A stretch of DNA of 64,000 nucleotides from Mesodorylaimus sp. YZB2_4 (taxonomy: Eukaryota; Nematoda; Enoplea; Dorylaimida; Dorylaimidae). The notes under the pieces are model-generated. The model made no database searches. It was not told the origin of the DNA and saw nothing but the letters and a program-made list of their open reading frames with translations. Location of the stretch: assembly GCA_030248295.1 (NCBI GenBank), contig JASANH010000183.1, positions 434,001-498,000 on the forward strand, in the 5' to 3' direction. Numbering within the stretch: the stretch's first letter is position 1; the number at the start of each line of letters is the position of its first letter. Below are positions 23,194-35,316 of the stretch, piece after piece. The position numbers and the translations under genes were made by a program.

Positions 23194-26100
23194 TCAAGTG
23201 TCCGAAATCTCCAAGAACATGGCATATGTCTGTCGTGTGCATTCGCCTTTGGCATTGAACAGGAATTTGTAATAACTTCCATCAGCGCAGATGACTGAAA
23301 ATCGAGGTGCTTCCTTTCCGTCTATATATGCTCGCACTAAAGCTTCGCTGATTTACTCAAAGGCCGGACTATCTTACACGGTATAAACTACCCGTTCGCT
23401 CTCCCAGGCAGGCAGGTAATACAATCCTGACACCAGCCCCCATACGAAACTCCCCCCCCCCCCATTTACCCAGCACCTGTTTGGTCTCTCACACATTGCG
23501 CTGACCGATATTATCGGCCGATACCGATAATTACCACTGCCGGTTATGTAGATTTCTTAGTCAAAAGGAGTTTAGGGCACATTTAGGGTCTGCTGAGAGT
23601 GAATATGTCGAATAACAGCTGCAGATTCGGTGCCAAAACATGCAATTTCCAAGAAAAGTCTGGGGCAACCCGCAACACTACTTCTCTGACCGACCAACAC
23701 TACTCTGACCGAAACAGGGATCATACAAGGCGCTGAAAATGATTTTTCGCTGAAAAGAATTTGACATTCCCCTGATTATTTCAACGCTGTCGCAGCACCA
23801 ACTACTAAATCAATTTCAACTGATCAACAGCATGATTACCCTTACTTAATCGAAAGGACTCGCAAAATCTGATCGATCTGATTAAAATTCGACTTTCTTC
23901 AGAATGCTCATCCTCAGAAAAGGCGGGTGATTAAAAACTTAAAACCTCACAACACTGCAACTTCTCACAGCTTTTCCAGGTTTTCCTGCCATGTATAATC
24001 TGCAAAATTCAAATTGCCGCAAATTCAAAATGTTAAGTTTTGAAAGATTTTAAATTATCGACAATGTCGGCCGATAACGGCATCATCAGTCGGACCTGGT
24101 CTCACACACTGCACTGCACGTAGAGGGAATGGCCACTTAACTTACCAATAACCGAGTATGGATCGGCGCCGAATGCGCATATGCAAGGAGATCCGTGCTT
24201 GCCCCCGATTCCCGGGACTTGTATCCGCGAGAAACTCCATTTACTACTGAAATACTTTGGCAAGAATCCAGCGTGAGCAAGGCTAGAAAAGAATAAAAAT
24301 AGAATACGTTTCCTAAATAATGAATCAAATATGCTCACCTCGATTGTTTATTTCTTTTCGTATCTTGCAATGCGAATATGTGCACAGTGCCGTGATCACT
24401 GCTAACGCAAAGAAGGGATGATTCGTGATTGAAATTTACACTGAAATCAAAAATAGCAACTGTCGTATTCGTTAAAAGTATTCATAAAAACCTAAAAAGA
24501 AGCATCAAAAAACTAATTTCCCAAACCTGAAAATGTTAGCATGATTGGCACCGCGTCGTAATTCGTGTGTCAATGTTCCAGTGCTCGTTTCGAAGACCCG
24601 AATCAGGGTGCCCTAAAATTGGAAAAGCCAAATCTGGTTTAGTAATCTAGCAAAAAACTTCCCCAGAAACCCTTGAACCTTACTTTCTCCGAGGCAGTGG
24701 CTAATCGTGTTCCATCGGCGTTCAACGCCAAACATACCAAACTGGAATCGTGAGCACAAATGTCCAAAGGCGTTCGATCAGTATTAGCTAAATCGATTAT
24801 TTGCACCGTGCCCGCTTTTCGAGCAGGGAAGGCCAACTGGGAATGATTGCTGCTCGGACATAGGCAGCACAATCCTGAAAAGCTGATCACTTGTACAGCT
24901 CCAAATCTCAACCTTCCACCCCCTCCCTCCACTCTGGTCGACCTGCCTGGATGGCCAACATCTTGATAAATATAAAGGCGAGATTACCTTTCGGATTTTG
25001 AAACGTTTCAAAAACGTGCAACTGCTGAGGCGTTTGCGTGAACGTATAAACTTTAATCATCGTTTCCAAAACGACGACTATGCGATCACGGCGTAATTTG
25101 ACTGCTTTTACATCAGTGGCAAAATCTAATTCGATAACTGGATCTTGTTTTACATCGTCCCAAATCATTACTTAAAAAATACAGTGAATTAAGGAAAAAT
25201 GAAAAGAAACCGGCTTATTTAGTCAATTGCTGACCTCGATTTGACGGGTATTTCGGTGAGCGACCACCACCAACCAAGGCCAAATAATTGCATCGAAATA
25301 ACATTTCCACATGGCCGATTCCACCCGGTTGGTCATCAGGAAACACTAAAACACACACATAAAAGTACATAAAACATGACATAACTGGGAAAAAAGACGA
25401 CACCAGAAAATTAACTCCTAAATTTTTAAACTCATTTCCTAAGCCAAACGCGAAGCAGCCTACACACCCGCTGTATGACACAAGAAATCGAAGGAGTCAT
25501 GTACTTCTAAAACACTGGTTGAATTGAGGTTACTAAGTAATTTTTTACATGATATTTCTTTGAAAAACGCATTACACGACGAAAAAAAGGTTTCACTCCA
25601 GGTCTGAAGGGTCAATTCAGAATATTCTTTCTTAAAAAAGGCTCAGGAAGCTATTCAAAGTAATCTACGCATGAATTAGTTTTCAGAATTACGTAACAAT
25701 ATAAAATGGCATGTCCCCCGATATCGATTCAGTTCTTGTATTCTTTTTTTGCGTGTTTCTAGATCTAGTCCCTTGTGCATTAGGCCAATCGCAACTCATT
25801 TACAGCCTACTGAAGCACATAAGATATACAAAAACCAAATGACGACTCTGTCGCTGATTGCGTTGGTTGAAGTTAGCCAGATTAACGAATTCTGTGATCG
25901 AGAAACTTGGGGAGTAACTCGAAATTTAAAATATCAGAATGCAGCTTCTCATCGTCAGCTTTTCCCCGATTTCGGCTTCGACGTTCGCACTTCGTTGATT
26001 TGTTTAAGGTTGCTAGAAACCTTCGGATTCCCTGACTTTTTATGGTTTCTTAGCCTTGTATAAATCCTGCATGTTTTCAACCGCAGGAACAGGCATATAG

Positions 26101-26375
26101 GCCTAGGCAGGACACTCAATCAGCACACTCACCTTGTCTTTCTTGTTCCTTCAATGGATCAGCGTTAAAAATCCGAAACCCGTTTTCTAAACCACATGCA
26201 AAGCAACCTAAAACACAAGAAATAAATAAAGGTCCATATTCGTCACAAAAAGAGTAAACGTATTCCTCCTGCGCAAGTGCAAGAAAACCAAACCAAAAGT
26301 CTCACCTTGATCTTGATTAAAATCGGCAAAAAGTAAGTTGGTGCCGTAAATATTCTTACCACCGCCAATTATCAT
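23194..26375 (-). CDS. WDR45B: WIPI3/4-type PROPPIN (WDR45B-like), nine exons
   Basis: A seven-bladed beta-propeller that binds PI3P on the forming autophagosome and recruits ATG2. Exons: 26306-26375, 26133-26207, 25235-25345, 24988-25170, 24684-24874, 24527-24612, 24339-24440, 24146-24282, 23194-23294; every phase fits and the product is 351 residues, near the usual 344-360. The PI3P-binding L/F-R-R-G motif is [12 protein letters not shown] in exon 6. Other hallmarks: [86 protein letters not shown] and SPCICAFG point to WIPI3 more than WIPI4. Start is ATG 26375. Introns 1, 2 and 8 are long and hold dispersed repeats; the rest are about 60-110 bp. Confidence 0.93.
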
Positions 26376-26754
26376 TTATGAAAGCAGGATGCGGAAATTA
26401 GGATACGGCATAAAAACACGAGAACGAAAAATTCTGTTTGGATATCGCCGCGTCTGAAATCTGCAATCGTCCTTATGGATTTGCCGCGCTGGCGACATGT
26501 TGTCTGCTAAAGCATGCAAACTTGTTATAAGCAGTTGAGACCTGCAGATCAGAAAATGTAGCAAAACCTTGATTTAAATTATTGTTGAACAGGAAGGAAA
26601 ATGCTAGTCAGGTATAACATGTTCTCTTTGAGAATATACCCGCCATCCACGTTAACGCCTAGTGCCGCGTGTAAATTCCCAAAAAAAACAGACAGTACCT
26701 ACAGTAAAGACTGCGTATTCCGTCTCATTCGAATTGGGTTCTGGTCCAGCTCCT

Positions 26755-27040
26755 TCCCCCCAATTCACTGGTCACCCTGTTTAAGACACCAAGTGGCAAC
26801 TGTTCCTGCCTGCTAGAAAATAGTTCTTCCCGCTATACAAAAATACTGTTTTTACGTTTCAAACATTCGAGAGCAATGTGATGCATGTACGTAGACAGTT
26901 TTGACCCTATGCACTGTAGTATGCAAGACACAGTAACCGAGAACCCTATAATGGGATTTCGCGAAATGTTGATCGGCTCGGGAGATATCGATCGAAACCC
27001 CTCCAAAGTGTGAACACCAGAACCCGGCTTCCCCAAAACA
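26755..27040 (-). repeat. MITE family R1, copy in minus orientation
   Basis: The reverse complement shares cgatcgatatctcccgagcc, tttcgcgaaatccca and gaactattttctagc with 46770-47095 and 56225-56555. It lies upstream of WDR45B. Ends are diverged. Confidence 0.6.
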
Positions 27041-27840
27041 CCTTTGTATAGCGCTGGTTTAGGCGTACGTGTTAAAGCCAGCACTAATCGTGCGTATGTC
27101 CAGGAACTTTGACCGGAGAAGGGGTGCACGGCTAAAGATAAGCTTACGCTGTGGCCTCAACCACCTCATGGGTCGTCCATAAGCGACGTCGTGGACCTCA
27201 GGAAGTGGAGGCTGATTCAAAACACCCATCCAGTGTAGTTCAAGATTGATTGACTTAGCTAAGCTGTCCTTTCTCCAGTCAAGTTTCAACAATGAACTCC
27301 GGGCTGCTCACAAAATTTCGATTAGGAAATCTTCATTTGCAACTCATAATCTCAAAATTGGTTTGCACAATTTCAATGTGGTGGTGTAGATATTTTCTGA
27401 CAGCTCGTGTCTTCATAACTGGTTAAACAAATAAAGCAGCATTGAGTGATGGAGTGATTCTATCAGACAGCTTTCTCGCTAAATTACTAGTGCGCTGAAT
27501 TAATTGCAACAAATTATTAAAGCAGATCCTTCGTACAGTGCAATATGGTGTCGGTCAGGAACACCTGATTTTTCTACATACTCTGTCCTCTAGAAGGGAG
27601 CACAGTAACTAAGGATTTTTAAGGGGCGGGAAGAATAACAGGTCTTATGGCGCTTGTCTCAAACAGAAGTTATCTTGAAAAGGAATTCTTTGAGAAAAGA
27701 AATTGAAATTGATACTTTTCCAATACGCCAAATATCTAGCCATTAGAAACGCTTGGGTTGTACAAACGTGATTTTTCTCGAATCTTGGTCAAAGCTGCAA
27801 ATGAATCGCTAATTTTAATTGACAGTTTTCAGTATCATTT

Positions 27841-28063
27841 AAAGTGGCCGAGCTGCATTGAGATGGCCGATTTCAAATATTTTTCGCTCGCTTGCTGCTT
27901 ATGACAAAATCATCTTATGTGCTGATCATGCGCGTATTCTGAGTTCTGGTCTACGAACAGCTGTATGGTACTCGCACTGTCCATACACGCACCATCCAGT
28001 AGCAGGAAGCTAGCAAAATGCTTTGTGAAATCGGCCATCTTAATGCGGCTCGGTCACTCAAAT
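27841..28063. repeat. Inverted repeat, arms about 60 bp
   Basis: Arms about 27841-27905 and 27997-28063 are inverted copies with roughly three quarters identity (shared cgagc.gcatt.agatggcc). The minus strand of the right half has a short open stretch (DDDLPQEHEHIVFDLEN) of unknown origin. Confidence 0.5.
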
Positions 28064-28171
28064 GTCTGCTCGACAAGAATCTTCAGTATCCTCGAGATTT
28101 CAGGTACCGTATTTTCTAGGTCGAACACAATGTGTTCATGTTCTTGCGGCAAATCGTCGTCATACTAATTA

Positions 28172-29210
28172 GCAAGCACTACCTGCACGGGCATGAAAAT
28201 CGTACCCTACCCGTACCCGCTGGACGACCTGTGTTCCCTCTACCAGGCGTACCTTACCCGTACCCATAACCATACCCGTAATTTTTCAAAAAATTACCCA
28301 TACCCATACCGGTTTCGCCCCACTATCGCAAGATAAAAGACTTTCTGAAAGCATTAATCTGAGCCAAATGCTTTAGCGCTAAGCCTCTAGCAATTTTTCA
28401 AGTAATGTATTGGTTATCTTGTTCCTTTGGAAATAGACGTCTCAATTAAACGCCTGAAGCTGACAGCAAGCTGACAATCTAAAACTTTGAAAGAAACTGC
28501 ATTCATGTTGGGGGGGAGAAACAAAGTTGAACTTAATAAGGAGTGCATTTTTTTAAATGTTTAGCTAAAGCTAAATATATGAGACGCGTCTGATGGTGAG
28601 CCGCAGGACGTGCATACAAGAAAGTCGTATCCTACATCAAAGCGACACTGCTGTCCTAATCTAAGGACCCGCTGACCTAAGAGTGAAAGTGACTAATATC
28701 CTGCAAAGGGTCGAGGTTACTGCACTGGTGCATATCTGTCATATACAAGTATGGACTCCGAGCGCCACACCCTTACTGCCCCTCGGCCCCCTCTTACAAG
28801 CTCAGAAATACTCGTTTATCTTTTCTTCTACCTTGTTTCAAAGTTTTCTAACTGAAGATGCTCTGCACAGCTGTAGTTTTATCTCCCAGATGAATTTCCA
28901 GTATATATGGAAATGGATATCCCAAAAGATATGGATATGGATATGATTTCGATATCGATATGTCAAAGGATATCGATTATATATAGATATGGATATGGAT
29001 ATCAACAGTAGTCACAACAAGCCTCAAAATAGCAGACATCAGAACTGTTTCGCTAAAAACAGTCAAAAAATGCATAAGATTTAAGTTTGCAGCTCTGTCA
29101 TGAATATAAGTAAAAAAAATTTGAACAAGAACGAATACCTCCCATACCCGTACCCATACCCGCCGGGTATGGACGGGTTCGGGTATGGGTACCCATGCAG
29201 GACTTTGCAC
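28172..29210. mobile_element. Non-autonomous DNA transposon-like unit with GGGTA subterminal repeats
   Basis: The ends are imperfect inverted repeats (gcaagcactacctgcacggg at 28172; cccatgcaggactttgcac at 29192). Just inside both ends are runs of the pentamer-like unit acccgt/acccat (28205-28315 on plus sense; 29142-29192 as acccgtacccatacccg and its inverse). The interior holds degenerate ggatat repeats at 28915-29010. There is no transposase. The layout is like hAT-type terminal plus subterminal repeats, but the superfamily is inferred. Confidence 0.5.
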
Positions 29211-29968
29211 CGTTCAGTTGCAGGTTTTATTCTGCACTGAAAACATCACGCAGACGAACATAACTGCATCGATAAACAAAGTCATCAAGTTACAAGAGGC
29301 TTCTTTCGATCAACTCTTGTCAGGCAGCTGAACGTGACCCGCGACCTCCTTTCAGCAGTGAACACGCAATCTTATCAATCTTCTTCCAATTAAAGAGCGA
29401 TGATGATGTAGCAGGTCCGTTTCAGTGGCATTGACCGATTGCTGACTGTCTCTGTGCGTCATTCTAATAATCTGCCTTCCGAATATTTTGCCAAAAGCTT
29501 CTTTATAATCAGAGCTTGTGACCTGCTACGAACTCGAGATCCTAGCAGGTCATCCCCATCGCATTTTATAAACGGTAATGGAAGAGGCTGAAAAGGGCAA
29601 TCGGTCGGACAAGAAATAAAGAACTCGATACAGCAGCGAACTTCCATTTGATGCCGCAGTTAAAAAATAGGCGCGCTCTGTTTTTAATTCTCTATCAATT
29701 AAGCCCACTCAAATACTTTCCGTGGAAGGTCGAGCGGTAAAATATGCAGGAAATTAAAACTTGTTTGAAGCCTCCGATAAATGCCAGGCTATTCCGCTCC
29801 AGAAAAAAACTTCCTGTTTAGCTGGCAGACAACATTGATTCCTTTCCTTTCCTGTCTAAGTCGTGGTACAGAAATAATCTTTGGAAGCGAAGCCCAAACC
29901 ACTCTTTTCTACTGTATAGGGTTTGTATAGGGTTTGAACCAGCATTCAAACCCAACACCAATTGCAAC

Positions 29969-30973
29969 ATGGTTTCAGCTGTTGGCTCCAATTTCAGCGC
30001 AGACGTGTTAAATCATTCCAAATTCCTGCTGCAGGCCACACTTCCACCCAACTTGCTAATCATTCCAACAAGTGCCATATGCGTCGCTCTAAATATTCTC
30101 ACAGTGATCATTATCGCTTGTTCAGAAAACCTGCGCACCAAATGTTTCGCCCTGCTCGCTGTAAATTGTGCTGCGGATGGTTTGGTCGGAGTGACCTACT
30201 TGGTCGCAGCATCCCTCAGAATACACCGTCACTTTGCTGGCTCAGGGGAAATTGTAGACATGTGGCAATGCTGCCAAGAATTGGCTCTGCTCATATTTGC
30301 CCAAGTATGGTCGCTGGGCATGAATATCGCTTTGGTCACTGAACGTATATTAGCCATTTTCTGCCCGATAAAATATAAAATGTGGTCATATCGCCAACTG
30401 ACTATCCCACTGATTTTGTCGGCCGTTTTATTCGCACTGGCGCAACTCGCAGTGCATTTCGAAAGTTCGTGGGTGGGTGCAGACGTGGTTTTGGAAACGT
30501 GTGGTATCGAAGACACAGTGTCGACTCCGAGTCTATCAGCCCTAACTGCTATTCAGATCACCATGTCGGTCGCTGTGATTGGCTTCCACGCTGTTCTGCT
30601 CTTTGGTGTGAGGAAGCAGAAGAAAAAAATTCGAGTGGATCCAAGCAAAGCTGCAGTTGTAGTGCGTCGACAAATGGCCAAGCTGGAATCTGACACGAAA
30701 TTATTGAAAGCGGTCAGCGGCATTGTGGTCACGCAAAGCTGCGTAATCGCTGCAAGATTTCTTGTTTTTTTCATGGATATATTCTCCGACTCCTCCGGCA
30801 GACTACAAGCCATTCGATATGGAGGTGAAGCAGTTGTTTTGAGCTGCACTGTGGATTTCATCTGCTTGACGATCATGAGCAGCCAGTTTCGCCGAGCTAC
30901 TAAGAAGCTGATTGCTATCGGAAAGAATTCGGCATCGACAAAAAATGTGGTTTTACATCTCGAGATGAAGTAG
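29969..30973 (+). CDS. Intronless 7TM receptor, chemoreceptor-like (Srsx-like)
   Basis: 334 residues with seven hydrophobic segments at about residues 27-51, 60-85, 100-130, 143-165, 185-210, 240-265 and 285-305. TM3 ends in TERILAIFCPIKY, corresponding to the D/E-R-Y block of rhodopsin-type receptors; the TM2 region LLAVNCAADGL matches the usual LAxxDL pattern. The N-terminus has an N-glycosylation site (NFS). TM7 lacks a standard NPxxY and reads DFICLTIMSSQFRR. Cys residues in TM3 and loop 2 could form the usual disulfide. The pattern is nearest to nematode Srsx-type chemoreceptors, but ligand and tissue are unknown. ATG 29969 follows a short duplicated gtatagggttt motif. No intron. Confidence 0.8.
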   Translation: MVSAVGSNFSADVLNHSKFLLQATLPPNLLIIPTSAICVALNILTVIIIACSENLRTKCFALLAVNCAADGLVGVTYLVAASLRIHRHFAGSGEIVDMWQCCQELALLIFAQVWSLGMNIALVTERILAIFCPIKYKMWSYRQLTIPLILSAVLFALAQLAVHFESSWVGADVVLETCGIEDTVSTPSLSALTAIQITMSVAVIGFHAVLLFGVRKQKKKIRVDPSKAAVVVRRQMAKLESDTKLLKAVSGIVVTQSCVIAARFLVFFMDIFSDSSGRLQAIRYGGEAVVLSCTVDFICLTIMSSQFRRATKKLIAIGKNSASTKNVVLHLEMK

Positions 30974-31190
30974 ATCTGCCTGGAGAAATTATAAAATATT
31001 GTATAAGTCACAAAAAACCTAAACTTACAATTTTTGCAATACACGAGTTTGGTCACAGCAGAGATTTATTTTGAAAAAGGGTTAAGAAAATGGAAATGAT
31101 CCTTTATTTTCCTTTGAAAGACGCGTGTTTTCGCTCTGGTAAAAAATTTGTATTTAAATTTTCGCTGTGTTATTTCGAAGATTAACATTT

Positions 31191-32634
31191 TGTGTCTGCC
31201 CATGTACACATATTGAGCGAAGTCGTGCCAGTTACTCGCACGGCCTTTAAAAGCTATGCGATTACAGTAATAATGAGCCGACGGCATAAAATGTGTCGCT
31301 CTATCAGATCAGGCACCTTTTGCTTTTATGCGATCTAAATTTCTCTTGTTTAGAGCTTTGCAATGGAATCATCCAAATTTTGAGAATACACCACCAAACA
31401 GATCGCGAGCAAAAGTAGTATTGATCACAAAAGTACAGAAAAAGAAACCATCTGCCAAAACCGATTCACAGCCAAATGCCCTTTCCGAGCGCACTGGTTA
31501 TCATCTGGGAGGATATGTTGTGGGTTGCAACCGAAGCGTTGGCTGAAATAGACAGTGCACTATACTGCTACCCGTGATCGCATGCACCCTTGTGTTAGCT
31601 CAGATTGGTTCATACTAGATCCTCGTGTTAAACAGCAGGCCATACATGTTCATCGAGGATAAAATTACCTTGAGAATATTCTCAAAATTTGGATGATTCC
31701 ATTGCAAAGCTCTAAACAAGAAAAATTCAGATCGAATGAAAGCAAAAAGTGCATGACCCGATGATGTTGTGACCATTGCCGCTTGGGGGGCGGGCGCCTG
31801 GAATTCTTAGGGAGTTTGGCTTGAGAAGTTGGCTTAGTGAGGAGGAGCCAGGGCGGTATAAGAGCAGGCCGCCGGGAGAGATTGGGGCTCTTTCTTGCTC
31901 GTTTTCACTCGATTCGATTCCATCGGTGTTCTGAATCCGTCGGAACCCACCCCTTGTGTTGTTCAGCTTATTGGCAGAACTGTGGGGCAGGCCAGGCGCC
32001 AGCCAGGGACTTCGTTTAGCAATGGGCCTCTGCGGTCGTCGTTCCCTTCGGTTCATACTAGAGTAGGTAAAGTCCAGAGTTGACTCCGGTGCAGGTACTT
32101 GGTTTGTCTGCGGATCCGTCTGTGGGTAAGGTCTAGGACTGTTGAGACATCGTCGTGCATTGTGGTGCTTCGTAAAGGGTCCTCTGGCGTTGTCAGAAGC
32201 CTTTACTGCGCCACCGACTGTGGAATTGTTCGCCAGCGTAGGCATCTTAGGACCGAGTGCATTCGACCAGCAGCCAGGCTAGTGCATCATTGCACAGAGC
32301 AGTTGCAGGCACCCTTGGGGGGGGGGGGCGCGGCGAACACTCCTGAGGGGTTTGTTGAGGAGTCGGGGTCTTAGTGACCAATACTCTGCAGGAATAAGTC
32401 TTTCTACCAGAAGAAGACCAAAAGACCTTGGACCGCTCGCTTGTAAGATAAGCCCGACCCGCCGGTACGGGAGCGAAGAAGAGCTGTCGCACACTCGCAA
32501 ACAAACAACGATATAAAACAATGGAATGACACATTTCATGCCGTCGGTTCATTCTTACTGTAATCGCATAGCTTTTAAAGGCCGTGCGAGTAACTGGCGC
32601 GACTCCGCTTAATATGTGTACATGGGCAGACACA
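31191..32634. mobile_element. Inverted-repeat (foldback) element split by an insertion
   Basis: Outer arms 31191-31296 and 32528-32634 are inverted copies (about 90 percent identical, sharing cgcacggcctttaaaagcta). Inner arms 31317-31387 and 31677-31748 are also inverted copies over about 72 bp (gctttgcaatggaatcatcc). On the left the two arms are adjacent; on the right they are separated by about 770 bp that have no partner. The simplest reading is one long foldback element with a later insertion in its right half. Confidence 0.7.
31765..32520 (+). mobile_element. LTR-like insertion (possible solo LTR)
   Basis: The segment interrupts the right arm of the foldback element. It begins tgttgtgacc and ends ataaaaca (TG...CA). 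It has a TATA-like box (ggtataagagc, about 31855) followed about 25 bp later by a pyrimidine-rich possible start. Its 3' end, about 32392-32505, is homologous in inverted orientation to 55160-55300 (shared gaccgctcgcttgtaa and cccgccggtacg). No polyprotein is present. The target duplication is not convincing, so the call is tentative. Confidence 0.45.
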
Positions 32635-33074
32635 CAGACACTCATACTGTATGAGCAGAACTATACGCTACTGACAGTGAATAGTGAAGAATCCCGTTAG
32701 CGCCTGATGTGCACCGTAAACATTGCACTTACAGTATTTGATGCAAAGACCCTCGCTTGCAAGATGACATCCTGACTACTGTGAACAGTAATTACCCGCA
32801 GTTTTTCACACCTGTTAATTTTTCACACCCTGTTAACAGCCCTTCGAAAGTGATGCACTTGAGTATAGGCACAGGGGAGAAAAAGCAACATTCATGTTCT
32901 GCCTATTTCACTGATCGGGAGTGATAGCCTCCTCCTGTGACCTTTAATTCCCCAAAATACCCGTTGTTTCCTGATCAGGCCCTGTGATGCACCTATTCCA
33001 CAGTAAATTAGCTAATATGGCCTATGAGGGTCACTCACAAGCTCATGCTCATGTTCATGTTCATGATTTACCAC

Positions 33075-33215
33075 ATCAGCAAACGCTTATGCGCACTCGA
33101 GGGTGAAGGGACACATTTTACACGAAATGATATGCCGGACCGCGAGTCGAACACGCGCCCGTAACTGCGCACCTGGCGTGAGAGGCAGACGCCCAACCCA
33201 CCAGGCCACGAGCCC
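33075..33215 (-). repeat. tRNA-derived SINE family R2
   Basis: On the minus strand a tRNA-like head reads gctcgtggcctggtgggttg (box A region) and a later gttcgactcg (box B), with cgtctgcctctcacgc between. The tail includes ccctcgagtgcgcataagcg. It matches 46395-46545. The 4060-4150 copy is partial. Acceptor-stem pairing of a true tRNA is absent. Confidence 0.75.
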
Positions 33216-34521
33216 GGCAGTCATACGGTACCTGCTGTACTCATTCACGACGCATTGCCATTATGTTTTAAAACAAAGTGAAAATCACAAATCGATGCGA
33301 TTACACTGCAAAAAACCTGTCATCACACCTCGGCTGGTTGCGACAAACTGTAATTTACACGTTTTCCAATTTTTCACAATACACACCCGACGCCAACCGC
33401 TCGTTAGAATTGCTGGGAGATTCTCAACTGCAAAAGCTTACACTCGCTCGGGGTCATTTTAGCGCAAACCTGAACAAAAATCTATCGCCTACCGAATACT
33501 TATGTCCACCAGAGGCCTTAGGGTTAAACATTTGGTTCAGAAGATAGTGGCTCAGGCATCGCGCAATTTCGCATCCACAGCTGAAATCGGCTACTAGACT
33601 AGTTGATTCTGATCTGTGAGGTCTCCTGCGCGTAAGAAGTTTCTGGAGGTAAGTTGAGGGTTCTTTTTCAGATACTTTTTCTAGTGTTACAAAAAAGGAG
33701 TGTTTCAGTTCTTTCCAGATGTCCTCAACGATTCTGTAAAACAGAAATTTGTCTGACTGGGCAAAAATGTATTGACACTTTCACAACTTACACTAACGAT
33801 AAGCGGCATTGGATAGGTTTCTGAAAACATGCGCTATTCTGCAGCTTGGCGGTGATGATAAGCAGCAAAGAAACATATTGTCAGCAACATTCTCGAGAAT
33901 AAACAACAACGATGGAATCCGGTCTAATCAGTCAGGAACACTCGAGATGAACCTGCGATACGTGATGACTAGTAATATGCATGTTCAATGCAAAGTGGTC
34001 TGCAGTAGTTCTAGGGGATAAGGTGCCATCATCCTTGTCTGTGGGGCAGTGCTGCAATTATACTTGCCGAGTGCGGTTCTAATAAACATGTTGTGATACA
34101 GGACTTTTGAACGCAGAACCTTTGAAATGTTCTCAGTTTCTCGTAGCCCGTTGAAGTTATGGACAGGTTTTCCTGTACAGTAATCACTTCTAAGGTTAGG
34201 GTTCCATCAGTTCTTCGTCTCGCCATCGAAAACATAAAGCGAGTGTGCTTATGCAGAATCCAGTGCAGTGAGGACGCAAACCAAATGCTATCGCAAGCAG
34301 GGCGTACTTTTACCTTTATTGTATAGTAGGTGCATCACGCTACATGGTCAGGAAACTTTGGAGGGCCAAACGGGTCAAAGGAAGAAAAACTGACGAGCAT
34401 CTTCAGCCTGACTAGGCGGGCCATGGACGTTGTTTTTATTCCTGCCAAAATATCAATATGGGTTCGATTAACATGAAATCAAAATACTTGAAAAATCAAG
34501 TCTTAGGATTATCACTTGTCC

Positions 34522-34725
34522 ATGGCAAAGGACAAGGCTTCAATGTTGTTGTTTCTGATCATTGTTGTAGGCTTGACGAAATCGATTCTTATTGACGATA
34601 AATACCCTCTTACCAACACGCATCGGCTTGAATCGAGGAAGTTTCCGATTTACATCTCAAAAAAGCACCCTGCTAGTAAGAAAAAACAGGTTCGAAACCC
34701 ACTCCCTCCAAGTGGCTTTTTGTAA
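34522..34725 (+). CDS. Short secreted-peptide-like ORF
   Basis: An unrecognised 67-residue frame starting MAKDKASMLLFLIIVVGLTK, which has the form of a signal peptide, followed by a basic stretch (YISKKHPASKKKQ). A possible donor (GCTA/GTAAGA, about 34673) would shorten it. No homologue is recognised. The evidence is the signal-like start only. Confidence 0.25.
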   Translation: MAKDKASMLLFLIIVVGLTKSILIDDKYPLTNTHRLESRKFPIYISKKHPASKKKQVRNPLPPSGFL

Positions 34726-35156
34726 GCGATTAGCTGCGACCATTTTTTCAAATGTCGGCAAGGTTGAAACACTGGAGCTACAGTACTGTATCATAAAGGA
34801 TTTTCATAGTTCCAAGGGGTTCTTTTACAATCGCCTGTCCCAAATTTAGGATCACTTTGAGTATGGGCATGTCTGATTGTGAAACCGGCCCCAGCTGCTG
34901 GTGCAATAGGTGTAGATAAGATATTATCCACACCTATTACACTGAATATATCCACATTGTATCCCCTGGGATAGCCAAGGACCAATGTCTGGCTGGTGGC
35001 TATCTGGTCTGTACTGTGCGTATATGCCCACCAAGTTCGAATGCAGATGGCACCAACTTTTGAGGTTTCTCACTGAACTTATATGCTTTTGAGATTTCAT
35101 AGTTGTACTGCGCACAGATTTAGGCGAACCCCTCGACCTTATCAGAATCAGCTTAC

Positions 35157-35316
35157 TGGCTGGACCATAATCGTCATCATATCGACCACGCCTCATCTTA
35201 GCCATTGACCATGACCCGTCCTCCGCCGAAGGAACTGGAGCCTTCACTGCCACTGACTCGATCGATATCACCAAGAATAATGCGCAAAAACTTGCAACCA
35301 ATAGGATATTGGCCAT
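35157..35316 (-). CDS. Secreted-peptide-like first exon
   Basis: Starts MANILLVASFCALFLVISIE, a good signal peptide with likely cleavage after ESVA. The mature part is short and contains a basic site (MAKMRRGR) before YDDDYGPA, as in small peptide precursors. A canonical donor (gtaagc) follows at 35156 in phase 1; the frame runs on to 34924 without it. The following exon was not identified. It is an unknown gene with moderate likelihood of being real. Confidence 0.4.
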
